From NCBI GenBank assembly GCA_028289365.1, contig JANQQM010000110.1, forward strand, positions 1 through 32,861: a DNA stretch of 32,861 nt, read 5' to 3'. The DNA comes from Salaquimonas sp. Its GTDB lineage: Bacteria > Pseudomonadota > Alphaproteobacteria > Rhizobiales > Rhizobiaceae. Positions 23,564-31,941 of the stretch are shown here, one piece after another. The position numbers and the translations under genes are program-made. Position 1 is the stretch's first letter, and the number at the start of each line of letters is the position of its first letter. Below the pieces are notes generated by a model that worked only from the letters and a program-made list of their open reading frames with translations, was not told the DNA's origin and made no database searches.

Positions 23564-24864
23564 CCGATGGAGATGGCCCATCCGGCCTGATGATCGCAGC
23601 ACCAAGTTCGGGAAGCGGAAAGACGATCATCACACTTGGTCTGTTGCGTGCGCTGAGTCGTCGGGGCTGTGACATCGCAGGGGCGAAAGCCGGCCCTGAT
23701 TATATCGATCCGGCATTTCACGAAATCGCTTGCGGTAATTCCTCTGTCAATCTTGATCCCTGGGCGATGAGCACTTCGCGTTTAGCCTCGCTTGCAGCGC
23801 GTCAGGGGAGCAGGTTTCTGCTCGTGGAAGCGATGATGGGGCTTTATGACGGGGCGGCAGATGGATCAGGAAGTGCAGCCGATCTGGCGGAGACATTGGG
23901 GCTGCCGGTTGTTCTGGTTGTCGATGCCGCCCGGCAATCGCACTCGATTGCAGCGCTCGTTCGTGGGTTCAGGGATCACCGCGATACTGTTGAAATCGCT
24001 GGCGTAATCCTAAATCGGGTCGGGAGTGACCGGCATGGTTCAATGTTGCGAACTGCATTGGAAGCCATCTCGATGCCGATTCTTGGGTTGGTGCCAAGAT
24101 TAGAGGAACTCCACCTACCAGAACGCCATCTTGGATTGGTTCAGGCTGGCGAACAGAGCGGACTGAAAGGTTTCGTTGAAGAGGCTGCCGATATTGTCGA
24201 AGAACATGTGGCGGTCGAAACGTTGCGGGAACATTTCCAGCCAATAAATCCTGCCAATGAAAGCGCACCTAAACTACCCGCTCTGGGGAACCGGATTGCG
24301 ATCGCAAAGGATGAAGCGTTTTCCTTCATCTATCCGCATATCGTTAAAGACTGGGTAGATGCCGGTGCGCAGCTCTCCTTCTTCTCCCCCGTCACAGATG
24401 AAGCGCCGGATGTATCCGCCGATGCGATCTATCTGCCCGGCGGTTATCCGGAGCTGCATTGCGAGAAGATCTCTACGGCAGAAAATTTCAAACAGGGTAT
24501 CAAGGATGCTGCCGCTAAAGACGTCGTGATCTACGGCGAGTGCGGCGGCTATATGGTACTCGGCGAGGGCATTGAAGATGCTGCCGGAAGCAGGCATCAG
24601 ATGTGCGGCTTGCTACAACTGGAGACAAGTTTCGCGAAGCGCGGCTTAAACCTTGGATATCGGAAGCTGACTGCCGAATCGGATTTCGTGCTGGGCAGTG
24701 CCTTTGCCGCTCATGAATTTCACTACACGACTGCCTTGCGGGAGGAGGGGACTCCACTTTTTTCGGCAACCGATGCGCTTGAAAGCAAACCTTGGAAATC
24801 CGGGCTTCGTTCCGGGAGCGTAATGGGTTCCTATATGCACATAATTGATCGGGTAGCTTCGTGA
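23560..24864 (+). CDS. cobB: Cobyrinate / hydrogenobyrinate a,c-diamide synthase (CobB/CbiA)
   Basis: CobB amidates the a and c acetate side chains with glutamine and ATP. The 434-residue protein has an N-terminal ATPase domain with LMIAAPSSGSGKT (P-loop, residues 15-22), GPDYIDPAFH near 47-56 and LVEAMMGLYDGA near 88-99, then a glutamine amidotransferase domain with LPGGYPELH near 292 and the nucleophile in YGECGGYMVLGEG (Cys328). FHYT near 387 is the conserved C-terminal feature of CobB/CbiA. CobB (metal-free substrate) and CbiA (cobalt substrate) cannot be told apart here by eye. It overlaps cobA and cobC by four bases each (ATGA, GTGA). Confidence 0.95.
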   Translation: MTDGDGPSGLMIAAPSSGSGKTIITLGLLRALSRRGCDIAGAKAGPDYIDPAFHEIACGNSSVNLDPWAMSTSRLASLAARQGSRFLLVEAMMGLYDGAADGSGSAADLAETLGLPVVLVVDAARQSHSIAALVRGFRDHRDTVEIAGVILNRVGSDRHGSMLRTALEAISMPILGLVPRLEELHLPERHLGLVQAGEQSGLKGFVEEAADIVEEHVAVETLREHFQPINPANESAPKLPALGNRIAIAKDEAFSFIYPHIVKDWVDAGAQLSFFSPVTDEAPDVSADAIYLPGGYPELHCEKISTAENFKQGIKDAAAKDVVIYGECGGYMVLGEGIEDAAGSRHQMCGLLQLETSFAKRGLNLGYRKLTAESDFVLGSAFAAHEFHYTTALREEGTPLFSATDALESKPWKSGLRSGSVMGSYMHIIDRVAS

Positions 24865-25883
24865 GGGATCAACTGGTCCATGGCGGCAGGCTATTGTCTG
24901 CTGTCCGCCAATATGGCGGTGAAGTAGCTGACTGGATGGATTTGTCGACTGGTATAAATCCAATGGGATGGCCTGTTCCCTCACTTGGAAGTAGCACGTG
25001 GCACCGTCTGCCTGAACAGGAATCCTTGCAGGCATTAGAGGCAACCGCGCACCGTCACTATAACGCAGGACCTGAACAGGAGGCCGTGGCAGTTGCAGGG
25101 ACCCAGGCACTGATCGAATTGCTGCCGCGCATTCTATCCGGTGGGAACGCGGCCATACTCTCTTCACCGAATGGCACCTATGGCGAGCATGCGCATTGTC
25201 TGGAAAAAGCGGGGAAGCATGTGGCTGTTGTATCCGAGATTTCCGACGTCCAAGACGGTTGCGATTTGGTCGTGCTGGTGCATCCGAACAATCCGGATGG
25301 CAAGCTTTGGGATCGGCAGAAAGTTCTAACGCTTGCAAGACGGCTTTCAAGGAACAACGGGCATGTCATTGTAGACGAAGCCTTTTGCGATATTTGCCCG
25401 CAGGAAAGCTTTGTCGGTAACGCACCCGCGAACATGATCATCTACCGATCAATTGGAAAATTCTTCGGATTGGCAGGACTGCGGTTGGGATTTGCCATCT
25501 GCAGTCCGGAAATTGCACAGGTGATCCGCTCTCATCTTGGTCCGTGGCCACTGTCAGGACCAGCCATTGAGATTGGCCGGCAGGCGCTTGAGGATGGTGC
25601 CTGGATTGAGCAGACCAAAAGATGGCTGGAAAACCAGTCTGGCAAACTGGTAGATGTGCTTGAAAAGGCCGGGTTACAGATTGCAGGCAGGCATGGCCTG
25701 TTTGTCCTGACTAGCAGTCTGGATGCGGCCGGTATTGCAGAAACGCTGGCAAATCAACATATTCTGGTGAGAAGTTTCAGTGATTGTCCCAGTCTGCTCC
25801 GATTTGGATTGCCGGCTGATGATGTTGGTCTGGCGCGTCTTGAGACCGCGCTACACAGCACCCGCCAGCGACGGGTGAGTTGA
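24861..25883 (+). CDS. cobC: CobC, PLP-dependent L-threonine-O-3-phosphate decarboxylase-like aminotransferase
   Basis: CobC (P. denitrificans naming; CobD in Salmonella) is a fold-type I PLP enzyme thought to make (R)-1-aminopropan-2-ol phosphate for the nucleotide arm. The 340-residue protein has DLSTGINPMGWPVP near 30-43, HPNNPDGKLWDR near 139-150, VDEAFCDICPQ near 172-182 and the PLP-lysine motif YRSIGKFFGLAGLRLG with Lys200. LLRFGLPADD near the C-terminus holds the conserved Arg for the carboxylate. It starts with GTG 24861 in a GTGA overlap with cobB; no ATG nearby gives a better start. cbiB follows 11 bases after its stop. Confidence 0.94.
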   Translation: MRDQLVHGGRLLSAVRQYGGEVADWMDLSTGINPMGWPVPSLGSSTWHRLPEQESLQALEATAHRHYNAGPEQEAVAVAGTQALIELLPRILSGGNAAILSSPNGTYGEHAHCLEKAGKHVAVVSEISDVQDGCDLVVLVHPNNPDGKLWDRQKVLTLARRLSRNNGHVIVDEAFCDICPQESFVGNAPANMIIYRSIGKFFGLAGLRLGFAICSPEIAQVIRSHLGPWPLSGPAIEIGRQALEDGAWIEQTKRWLENQSGKLVDVLEKAGLQIAGRHGLFVLTSSLDAAGIAETLANQHILVRSFSDCPSLLRFGLPADDVGLARLETALHSTRQRRVS

Positions 25884-25894
25884 TTTGAAGACAA

Positions 25895-26881
25895 ATGGAA
25901 ACCCATCTGACGATATTGCTCGCGGCATTTGTTCTTGACTGGTATGTCGGCGAGCCAAAATTTCTTTGGCACAAGATATCGCATCCTGTTGCCTGGTTTG
26001 GCCGCTTGATTGAATTTCTTGACCAGCGGATGAACCATCCATCCAATAACGACGAGACGCAATATCGCAATGGCGCGATCGCATGGTTCCTGATGGTATT
26101 GCTGGCATTAGTCGCCGGATTGATCCTCCAGTGGCTGATTGGTTTTCTGTGGCCGGCCGCAGGCTGGCTTGTCGAGGTTTTCATTGTCTCGATATTTCTG
26201 GCACAGAAGAGCCTCAAGGATCATGTATCTGCCGTTGCTACCGCATTGCGAAGCGAAGGTGTGGAAGGCGGCAGGCGCGAGATTGCAAAGATTGTCGGAC
26301 GTGATCCAGAAGAGCTGGATGCTTCGGCAATTTGCAGGGCTGCGATCGAAAGCCTGGCAGAAAACTTCTCTGACGGCGTGGTCGCGCCGGCGTTCTGGTA
26401 TGCCATCTTCGGCCTGCCTGGCCTGTTCGTCTACAAGATGATCAACACGGCAGATTCAATGATCGCGCATCGCAACGAAAAATATCTGCATTTTGGTCGG
26501 GTTGCGGCGCAGGCGGATGATCTTGCAAACTGGATTCCTGCGCGGCTTTCCGCGAAGATGATCATCCTTGGCGCCTGGCTTGCATCCGGTTTCAACTCGG
26601 CTCGCATAGCCTTGGACAGTTCGATGTCCGATGCCGGATTGCATTCTTCGCCCAATGCCGGTTGGCCGGAGGCGGCAATGGCGGGTGCTCTTGGGGTTTC
26701 CCTAGGGGGAGCGCGTCATTACGGTAACGAAACGGTATTTCTGCCCCATTTGAATGCTTCGGGGAAAATGTCCCTGGACACACAAGATATCAGCAATGCG
26801 CTCCGGATTTTCACCTATGCGAGTTACCTGACCTGGACATCGGTGGTGATCATTCTTGTGGTATTTCAGGTCGCAGGATAA
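25895..26881 (+). CDS. cbiB: Adenosylcobinamide-phosphate synthase CbiB (CobD)
   Basis: CbiB attaches the aminopropanol phosphate arm to adenosylcobyric acid. The 328-residue integral membrane protein has helices near residues 62-90 and 290-325 and the family motifs DWYVGEPKFLWHKISHPVAWFG near 16-37, AICRAAIESLAENFSDGVVAPAFWY near 147-171, INTADSMIAHRNEKYLHFGRVAA near 188-210 and HSSPNAGWPEAAMAGALGVSLGG near 251-273. Start ATG 25895 is 11 bases past cobC. Its last 32 bases overlap the convergent ribazole phosphatase gene tail-to-tail, leaving no room for a terminator between the two. Confidence 0.96.
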   Translation: METHLTILLAAFVLDWYVGEPKFLWHKISHPVAWFGRLIEFLDQRMNHPSNNDETQYRNGAIAWFLMVLLALVAGLILQWLIGFLWPAAGWLVEVFIVSIFLAQKSLKDHVSAVATALRSEGVEGGRREIAKIVGRDPEELDASAICRAAIESLAENFSDGVVAPAFWYAIFGLPGLFVYKMINTADSMIAHRNEKYLHFGRVAAQADDLANWIPARLSAKMIILGAWLASGFNSARIALDSSMSDAGLHSSPNAGWPEAAMAGALGVSLGGARHYGNETVFLPHLNASGKMSLDTQDISNALRIFTYASYLTWTSVVIILVVFQVAG

Positions 26882-27377
26882 TTGGCTCGGCATAGGGCGG
26901 TGCCTGCGCGAATGCCTGTTGGAATGTAATGCCGGTCCATGCCATTTGGAGCGCACGGATCGGACCGGCATGACAAACGATTGCGGTGTCGTCAGCAACC
27001 TCTTGCATGGCTTCCACAACACGAAGCTGGACCTGGCGAAAGCTTTCACCACCGGGGCAGGGGAGATTGAACGGATCGCGAAGCCAGGGCTCGCTGTGCT
27101 CACGCGGTATGTCTTTCCACAACAGGCCTTCCCAATCGCCCATATGCATCTCAAGGAGGCGTTCATCGAATTGCGGTTCAAGATTGTTTTTCTCTGCCAA
27201 TGACAAAGCCAGTTTGCGGCAGCGCAAGGCCGGGCTGGCGAGGATCCTTGTTACTCTCGGCGTGGATTCAACTGCGCGGACAATCTGGTCATGACCATCG
27301 GCGTGAATATCGAGATCAAGCCTGCCATAACAGGTACCGTCTTTTACATCGGGTCTTGGGTGTCTGAGAAAGATCAT
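26850..27377 (-). CDS. Histidine phosphatase, likely alpha-ribazole(-5'-P) phosphatase
   Basis: A 175-residue histidine-phosphatase-superfamily protein. It has the phosphate-pocket FLRHPRP (Arg5, His6; Pro replaces the usual Gly of RHG), ILASPALRCRKLA near 47-59, RLLEMHMGDWEG near 73-84 and the second catalytic His in VCHAGPIRAL. Its place directly after cobS suggests the Salmonella CobC role of dephosphorylating adenosylcobalamin-5'-phosphate or alpha-ribazole phosphate. The phosphatase superfamily is broad, so function comes from context. ATG 27377 is chosen over GTG 27392 because it makes an ATGA overlap with the cobS stop and begins right at the core strand. The gene is slightly shorter than many family members. 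Confidence 0.88.
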   Translation of the reverse strand: MIFLRHPRPDVKDGTCYGRLDLDIHADGHDQIVRAVESTPRVTRILASPALRCRKLALSLAEKNNLEPQFDERLLEMHMGDWEGLLWKDIPREHSEPWLRDPFNLPCPGGESFRQVQLRVVEAMQEVADDTAIVCHAGPIRALQMAWTGITFQQAFAQAPPYAEPIILRPEIPQE

Positions 27378-28165
27378 GCCGCTTGCGCCCACAAGAATGA
27401 CAGTGCGATCAGAATTACAATTTCTGCGATCTGCTCCATTGCGCCAAGTACGTCTCCGGTGTAGCCGCCAATGCGTCGTCCGGCATAGACCAGCACCAGC
27501 GTCGCTGCGCCCATACCAAGAAGCGCTGCTACAGTGCCGCTCCAGCCACCAGCAATTGCGGCGATGCCGAGCGTGACCACCAGGACCAAAACCCAGCGGC
27601 TTATATCGATGCCCTGATCCACGGTCGAAGCAGCTCCGGAATTTCGAGCGTAGGATGAAAAGGCCAGGGCGGGTGTAATGGCACCGCGGGCGCCCGCATG
27701 CGCCACCAGAAGGGCTGCGGCGCCTGACGCCGGACCGAGGCTTGCCAATGCGGCCCAGCGCAAGCCGATCGAGAGTATCAGGCTGACAGCGCCATAGGTT
27801 CCGATCCGGCTGTCGCGCATGATTTCGAGTATCTTGTCCCGATCGCCTGCTCCGCCAAAACCGTCTGCACAGTCTGACAGGCCATCTTCATGCAGTGCTC
27901 CGGTTATCAAGAGACCGGCAGCGATTGCCAAACCGGCGGCTACCATGGCCGGCAGCGGCCCTGCAAGCGCCAGGTATATCAGTGCAGGGATGATGCCGAT
28001 CAATAGACCGGCAACCGGGAACCACAGCGCGCTTTGATCCAGACGACCCGGTTCCAGATCCGGATCAAAGACTTTCGAGGGCAATGGAAATCGTGAGAAA
28101 AAGCCGAGCGCAATGGCCAGCCTGCCAATCTCCCGACGAAACTCCGATTGCATTGCCTCAGCCAT
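27374..28165 (-). CDS. cobS: Adenosylcobinamide-GDP ribazoletransferase (cobalamin synthase)
   Basis: CobS (CobV in P. denitrificans naming) joins adenosylcobinamide-GDP to alpha-ribazole (phosphate), the last assembly step, in the inner membrane. The protein (263 aa from this start) has the family motifs FSRFPLP, ALWFPVAGLLIG, TGALHEDGLSDCADGFGG and DSRIGTYGAVSLILS, then several Ala/Val/Leu-rich helices, ending near GYTGDVLGAMEQIAE. The frame opens at 28207. I choose ATG 28165, which overlaps the end of cobT by eight bases, though ATG 28153 is also possible. It must not be confused with the CobS AAA+ subunit of the cobaltochelatase. Confidence 0.95.
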   Translation of the reverse strand: MAEAMQSEFRREIGRLAIALGFFSRFPLPSKVFDPDLEPGRLDQSALWFPVAGLLIGIIPALIYLALAGPLPAMVAAGLAIAAGLLITGALHEDGLSDCADGFGGAGDRDKILEIMRDSRIGTYGAVSLILSIGLRWAALASLGPASGAAALLVAHAGARGAITPALAFSSYARNSGAASTVDQGIDISRWVLVLVVTLGIAAIAGGWSGTVAALLGMGAATLVLVYAGRRIGGYTGDVLGAMEQIAEIVILIALSFLWAQAA

Positions 28166-29201
28166 CCTTGTTTGACACGCCTGCGCTTTCAAACGTTGCC
28201 ATTTCATTCAGCATGGCACAAGCGTTTCGCAGGAGCGGAAAAGCCAGCAATGCGCCTGTTCCTTCTCCCAAACGCAGGTCGAGATCGATCAGTGGATCAG
28301 CACCCAGAGCATCCAGCATCAGCCGGTGTCCCGGTTCCTTGGAACGGTGTGCGAAGACGCAATATTGGGCTGCTTCCGGCCGGCTGCGAATGGCGCAGAT
28401 TGCAGCTGCCGTAGCAATAAACCCGTCGACCAGAACGATCGCGCGTTTGGATGCAGCGCCAATTAGGGCGCCGGCCATCATCGTGATCTCCAGTCCGCCA
28501 AAGGCGCACAGGGCAGGTATTGATTCGAGCTGCGTAGGTTTGCGTTTTGCGATGGTTTCCAGCACGTCGATTTTATGGCGCAGGCCATCATCATCAAGCC
28601 CAGCGCCTCGACCGGTTAGTTCGGCGACGGGTATTCCTTCAATTGCATGGGCCAAAAGCGTGGCCGAGGATGTGTTGCCGATGCCCATCTCTCCCAAGGC
28701 GATTGTCTTTATTCCGTCATTGACCCGTCTGATGGCGAGATTGGCCCCAAATTCCAGCGCCTGTTCGACTTCCTCGCGGGTGAGCGCATCTTCAATCATT
28801 GCATTGCGTGTGCCTTTGCGGATGTCTGCCTTGACCAGGCTATCGGAGTCCGGAACATCGCCGAGAATGCCGGCATCAACCACCGTAATGCCCACGCCAT
28901 TGGTGCGGGCAAACACATTTGCCGCTGCACCGCCCGAGAGGAAATTCATCACCATCTGGGTTGTGACTTCGCTGGGCCAGGCGGAAACGCCTTCCTCGAC
29001 CAATCCGTGATCGGCAGCAAAAATGATGAGATGCGCGGGATCAGCAGAAGGAGCATTCATTTCCTGGGCGGCAGCGATCTGGGTGGCCAAAGCTTCGATG
29101 CGGCCCAGCGAACCCGGCGGCTTGGTCTTGAGATCTATTCTTTGATTGATCCGTTGAATAAATGCCGGATCGTGCGGTTCAATGGAAATATGTTCAAGCA
29201 A
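28158..29201 (-). CDS. cobT: Nicotinate-nucleotide-dimethylbenzimidazole phosphoribosyltransferase
   Basis: CobT (CobU in P. denitrificans naming) transfers ribose phosphate from nicotinate mononucleotide to dimethylbenzimidazole, making alpha-ribazole 5'-phosphate. Motifs are KTKPPGSLGRIE near the N-terminus, FAADHGLVEEGVS, FLSGGAAANVFA, GEMGIGNTSSA and DLRLGEGTGA, with the catalytic Glu about 34 residues from the end. No ATG lies at the right place: the frame is open to a TTG at 29279, but a TTG at 29201 follows ACAGGAAAG by eight bases and gives 347 residues, the usual family length, so I use it. It is the first gene of a reverse three-gene run and faces away from the EamA gene across about 100 bases. 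Confidence 0.93.
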   Translation of the reverse strand: MLEHISIEPHDPAFIQRINQRIDLKTKPPGSLGRIEALATQIAAAQEMNAPSADPAHLIIFAADHGLVEEGVSAWPSEVTTQMVMNFLSGGAAANVFARTNGVGITVVDAGILGDVPDSDSLVKADIRKGTRNAMIEDALTREEVEQALEFGANLAIRRVNDGIKTIALGEMGIGNTSSATLLAHAIEGIPVAELTGRGAGLDDDGLRHKIDVLETIAKRKPTQLESIPALCAFGGLEITMMAGALIGAASKRAIVLVDGFIATAAAICAIRSRPEAAQYCVFAHRSKEPGHRLMLDALGADPLIDLDLRLGEGTGALLAFPLLRNACAMLNEMATFESAGVSNKDG

Positions 29202-29300
29202 GGGCGTGGCTTTCCTGTGTTTCGGTTGTAAGAATGTCGCTACCAGTCCAGAGCGTGGAAAGCCAGACGCAATTCCCAAGGTTTGTTTCGGAAATCATAA

Positions 29301-30185
29301 ATGTTCATCGCGAGATTAGCGCCGATCATATTCGTGCTGTTGTGGGCGACAGGTTTTATCGGCGCCAAGCTGGGACTTCCCTATGCCGAGCCCTTCACCT
29401 TTCTGTCGGTCAGAATGCTCATAACGCTGGCGATCCTGGTTCCGGTATTGATGTTCGCTGGTGTCCTGTGGCCGGGCTGGAAACCCGCTTCGCATTCCAT
29501 GATCACAGGTATTCTCGTGCATGGCGTCTATCTGGGCGGCGTGTTTTTCGCCATTTCGAGGGGAATGCCGGCAGGCGTTTCCGCCTTGGTGGTTGCGATA
29601 CAGCCGCTGCTGACGGCGGTTGTTGCCCGTTTCATGTTGGGCGAACAGTTACGGGCGATCCAGATCGCCGGGTTGTTTGCCGGCCTCATCGGCGTGGCGC
29701 TTGTTCTGTCCCCAAATCTGGCAGGCGGTATCGGGGTTGAAGGTGTAAATGCCCTAACCTTGGCCGCAGTGACCTTGTCCGTATTGGGCATCAGCATCGG
29801 TACCGTCTATCAAAAGCGCTATGCGTCGGGCATCGACATCAGGGCTACCACCGCATGGCAATATGCGGGTGCGCTGATCCCGTTGGGGCTGTTCGCGTTC
29901 CTGTTTGAGGCCCGTGAGATTGAATGGACCGGGCAATTTGTCTTTGCACTGGCCTGGCTGGTGCTTGTCCTGTCGATTGGTGCGGTCGGCTTGTTGATGT
30001 TCCTGATCCGCAATCGGTCTGCTGCCTCGACCGCTTCGCTGTTTTATCTTGTCCCGGGAGTCACAGCGGTAATTGCGCATTATTTGTTTGGCGAGGATTT
30101 GCAGCCCATCCAGTTACTGGGGATGGCGGTGGTCATGGCTGCCGTCGGGCTTGCAACAAGCAAACCCGAACGGCAAGCCGGTTAG
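29301..30185 (+). CDS. EamA/DMT-family transporter
   Basis: A 294-residue polytopic protein with about ten hydrophobic helices in two repeats of five, typical of the EamA (RhaT/DMT) drug/metabolite exporter group. The first repeat begins IFVLLWATGFIGAKLGLPYAEPFTFLSVRM; the second holds YQKRYASGIDIRATTAWQY and later RNRSAASTASLFYLVPGVTAVIAHYLFGED, a common EamA C-terminal pattern. Substrate cannot be read from sequence. It is divergent from cobT; a link to cobalamin or to its precursors is possible but unsupported. A hairpin at 30191 follows its stop. Confidence 0.92.
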   Translation: MFIARLAPIIFVLLWATGFIGAKLGLPYAEPFTFLSVRMLITLAILVPVLMFAGVLWPGWKPASHSMITGILVHGVYLGGVFFAISRGMPAGVSALVVAIQPLLTAVVARFMLGEQLRAIQIAGLFAGLIGVALVLSPNLAGGIGVEGVNALTLAAVTLSVLGISIGTVYQKRYASGIDIRATTAWQYAGALIPLGLFAFLFEAREIEWTGQFVFALAWLVLVLSIGAVGLLMFLIRNRSAASTASLFYLVPGVTAVIAHYLFGEDLQPIQLLGMAVVMAAVGLATSKPERQAG

Positions 30186-30190
30186 AGTAT

Positions 30191-30217
30191 CCAGGCAATC
30201 ACGACGTAATGCCCTGG
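30191..30217 (+). terminator. Possible bidirectional terminator hairpin between convergent genes
   Basis: CCAGGCA at 30191-30197 can pair with TGCCCTGG at 30210-30217 (one bulged C) around a 12-base loop. It lies in the 45-base gap between the converging EamA and tadD-like genes. On the plus strand it is followed by a short AACAGTTTT. The stem is modest and the T run is short, so this is only a candidate. Confidence 0.35.
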
Positions 30218-30230
30218 AACAGTTTTCCAA

Positions 30231-30827
30231 TCAGCTTCTGCGGACTTCGGCCAGCAGTTGCAGATTTCCATCAACTTCCACCAGCGACGGATCCAGTTTC
30301 TGTGCCTTGTTGAACAGGCTTTCGGCCTTTTTGTAATCACCACGCAAGAGATAGGAATAGCCGAGATTATTGTCGACGCGGGCACGCATGTCCGGGCTGA
30401 TCACCTTTTTCAACTGGTCGTAGGCCCGGTCGGCCAGATCAAACCGACCCAACTGATCGTAGGAAGCAGCCAATCCAGCCCAGGCCGCAACGCTGTCAGG
30501 CCTCAATTCCACGGCCTTGCGGAAATACAGTTCGGAATAGCCGAAATTGTCATTGTAGAAATTTTCCTGCGCCAGTTCGAGATAACGGCGTGACTTGTCG
30601 CCGTCCAGGCTGGCACTGTCGGAAACCGGAATGGCTGGCCATGCGGCTCCGATGAAATTGCCATGGCTGTCGACACCGAGATTCGCCAGATTGGCGGAAT
30701 TCGTTTGAATGTCATCGGTTCCGTGCGTTGAAACTTCAGAAGTTGTGCTGCAACCCGCCAAAGCGAGGCTGCCTGCAAGTAAAATGGTAGTGAAACGCAA
30801 ATTTAATCCCGCCCAATCCCTGTTCAT
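30231..30827 (-). CDS. TPR lipoprotein, TadD-like pilus assembly protein
   Basis: A 198-residue exported lipoprotein. It has a signal peptide and lipobox LALAGC (acylated Cys near residue 26), a Ser/Thr-rich linker, and about three tetratricopeptide repeats from about residue 75 onward, the clearest reading FYNDNFGYSELYFRKAVELRP, WAGLAASYDQLGRFDLADRA and NNLGYSYLLRGDYKKAESL. Such TPR lipoproteins (TadD) are standard members of Tad pilus loci and act in assembling or placing the outer-membrane secretin. It follows tadC on the same strand, 158 bases on, as is usual for tadD. ATG 30827 is chosen over the TTG at 30839 because GGGG lies seven bases ahead of it. Confidence 0.85.
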   Translation of the reverse strand: MNRDWAGLNLRFTTILLAGSLALAGCSTTSEVSTHGTDDIQTNSANLANLGVDSHGNFIGAAWPAIPVSDSASLDGDKSRRYLELAQENFYNDNFGYSELYFRKAVELRPDSVAAWAGLAASYDQLGRFDLADRAYDQLKKVISPDMRARVDNNLGYSYLLRGDYKKAESLFNKAQKLDPSLVEVDGNLQLLAEVRRS

Positions 30828-30985
30828 TTTTGACCCCAATTCTTGTCTTTATTATTGGAAAGAAATCTAGCCCAAATAGTTTAAGATTCGTTGATGGGTA
30901 ATGCTAGAATTTTACCGGTTGGGAAATTGACTGTTAATCCGAATACCTAACGCAGTGTTTACGGAATTCATCCGCGTATCCCGTG

Positions 30986-31939
30986 TCATTGGTTCATCAT
31001 CCGGACTGCGGTCGGCAATACCGCAACGCCAATCACGACCGGCAGAATGAAGGCTGTAACGGGGATCGAAAGCTTGGCGGGTAGGGCGTAGGCCTTTTCC
31101 TCAGCCGCCATCATGCGCTTGTGGCGCATCTCATCGGAATAAACCCGTAATGCATCCGAAATCGAGGTGCCCAACTCTTTTGATTGCTGGATCATGGTCG
31201 CAAAGCCCTGAACCTCCTCAAGGCCGAGCCGTTCACCGAATGCGCGCAGTGCCTGGTCCAATGGTCGGCCTGCCCGAATTTCGATGCTGGCAATAGCCAA
31301 TTGGCGCGAAAGCATGGGGTAGGTTTTTTCGACCTCCAACGAGATGCGATCAATGGATGCTTCCATGGTCAGACCCGCTTCGGCGGCGACGATCATCAGA
31401 TCCATGACGTCGGGAAATCCGAGTCGGTTTTCGGTCTGGAATTTCTTGACCCTGGCTGAAACATGCCGGTTCGGCAGAAAGTAACCGATCGTTGCCATGA
31501 CCAATACGGTCAGCAATTTCTTGGTGAATGTCATGTCGGGCCAGACGAACAATGCAATCGCCAAGCCGATCAGGCCGAAGGCTATCCCCAGTCCGAACCG
31601 GAGCGCGATGAAATATCCAAGTGCGTTTTCCTGCAGATAACCGGCCTGGATAAGCTGCATTTGCATCTTGCGGATCGATTTTGGATCGTTGGTTGCATAG
31701 AACTCGTTGGCCCGCTTGGCCACGCGATTGGCAGCCGTGCGGGTTTTGACGTTCTTGTGCCCAGCAGAATCCGTCGAAAAAGCAGCCTGAGAATTGAGGT
31801 CAAGGCGCTTCTTGATATCCGACCGCGAGCGTTTCTCGCTCCGATCCTGCATGAAGAAATACAACAACCCGAACATGACAAGTGAAGCCATGATGCTGGC
31901 GAGGAAGACCGGGTTTGGTGAAGTCAGTAATTCCTGCAT
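30986..31939 (-). CDS. tadC: Tad pilus inner-membrane platform protein TadC
   Basis: A 317-residue type II secretion F-domain (GspF) protein. N-terminal helix at about residues 10-30, a pair of helices at about 108-150, then a cytoplasmic domain with GFPDVMDLMIVAAEAGLTMEASIDRI near 175-200 and LDQALRAFGERLG near 228, and a hydrophobic C-terminus (ILPVVIGVAVLPTAV). TadC and TadB form the membrane platform on which TadA works during Flp pilus assembly. The frame opens at 32035 inside tadB; ATG 31939 is chosen because it follows the tadB stop by two bases with AAGGTG ahead, and gives the family length. Confidence 0.93.
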   Translation of the reverse strand: MQELLTSPNPVFLASIMASLVMFGLLYFFMQDRSEKRSRSDIKKRLDLNSQAAFSTDSAGHKNVKTRTAANRVAKRANEFYATNDPKSIRKMQMQLIQAGYLQENALGYFIALRFGLGIAFGLIGLAIALFVWPDMTFTKKLLTVLVMATIGYFLPNRHVSARVKKFQTENRLGFPDVMDLMIVAAEAGLTMEASIDRISLEVEKTYPMLSRQLAIASIEIRAGRPLDQALRAFGERLGLEEVQGFATMIQQSKELGTSISDALRVYSDEMRHKRMMAAEEKAYALPAKLSIPVTAFILPVVIGVAVLPTAVRMMNQ

Positions 31940-31941
31940 GA

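Noticed and set aside
28084-29010. A 308-codon forward frame opposite cobS and cobT
   Set aside because: Ser/Pro/Ala-rich antisense reading of well-supported cobT; no motifs and no ribosome-binding site context.
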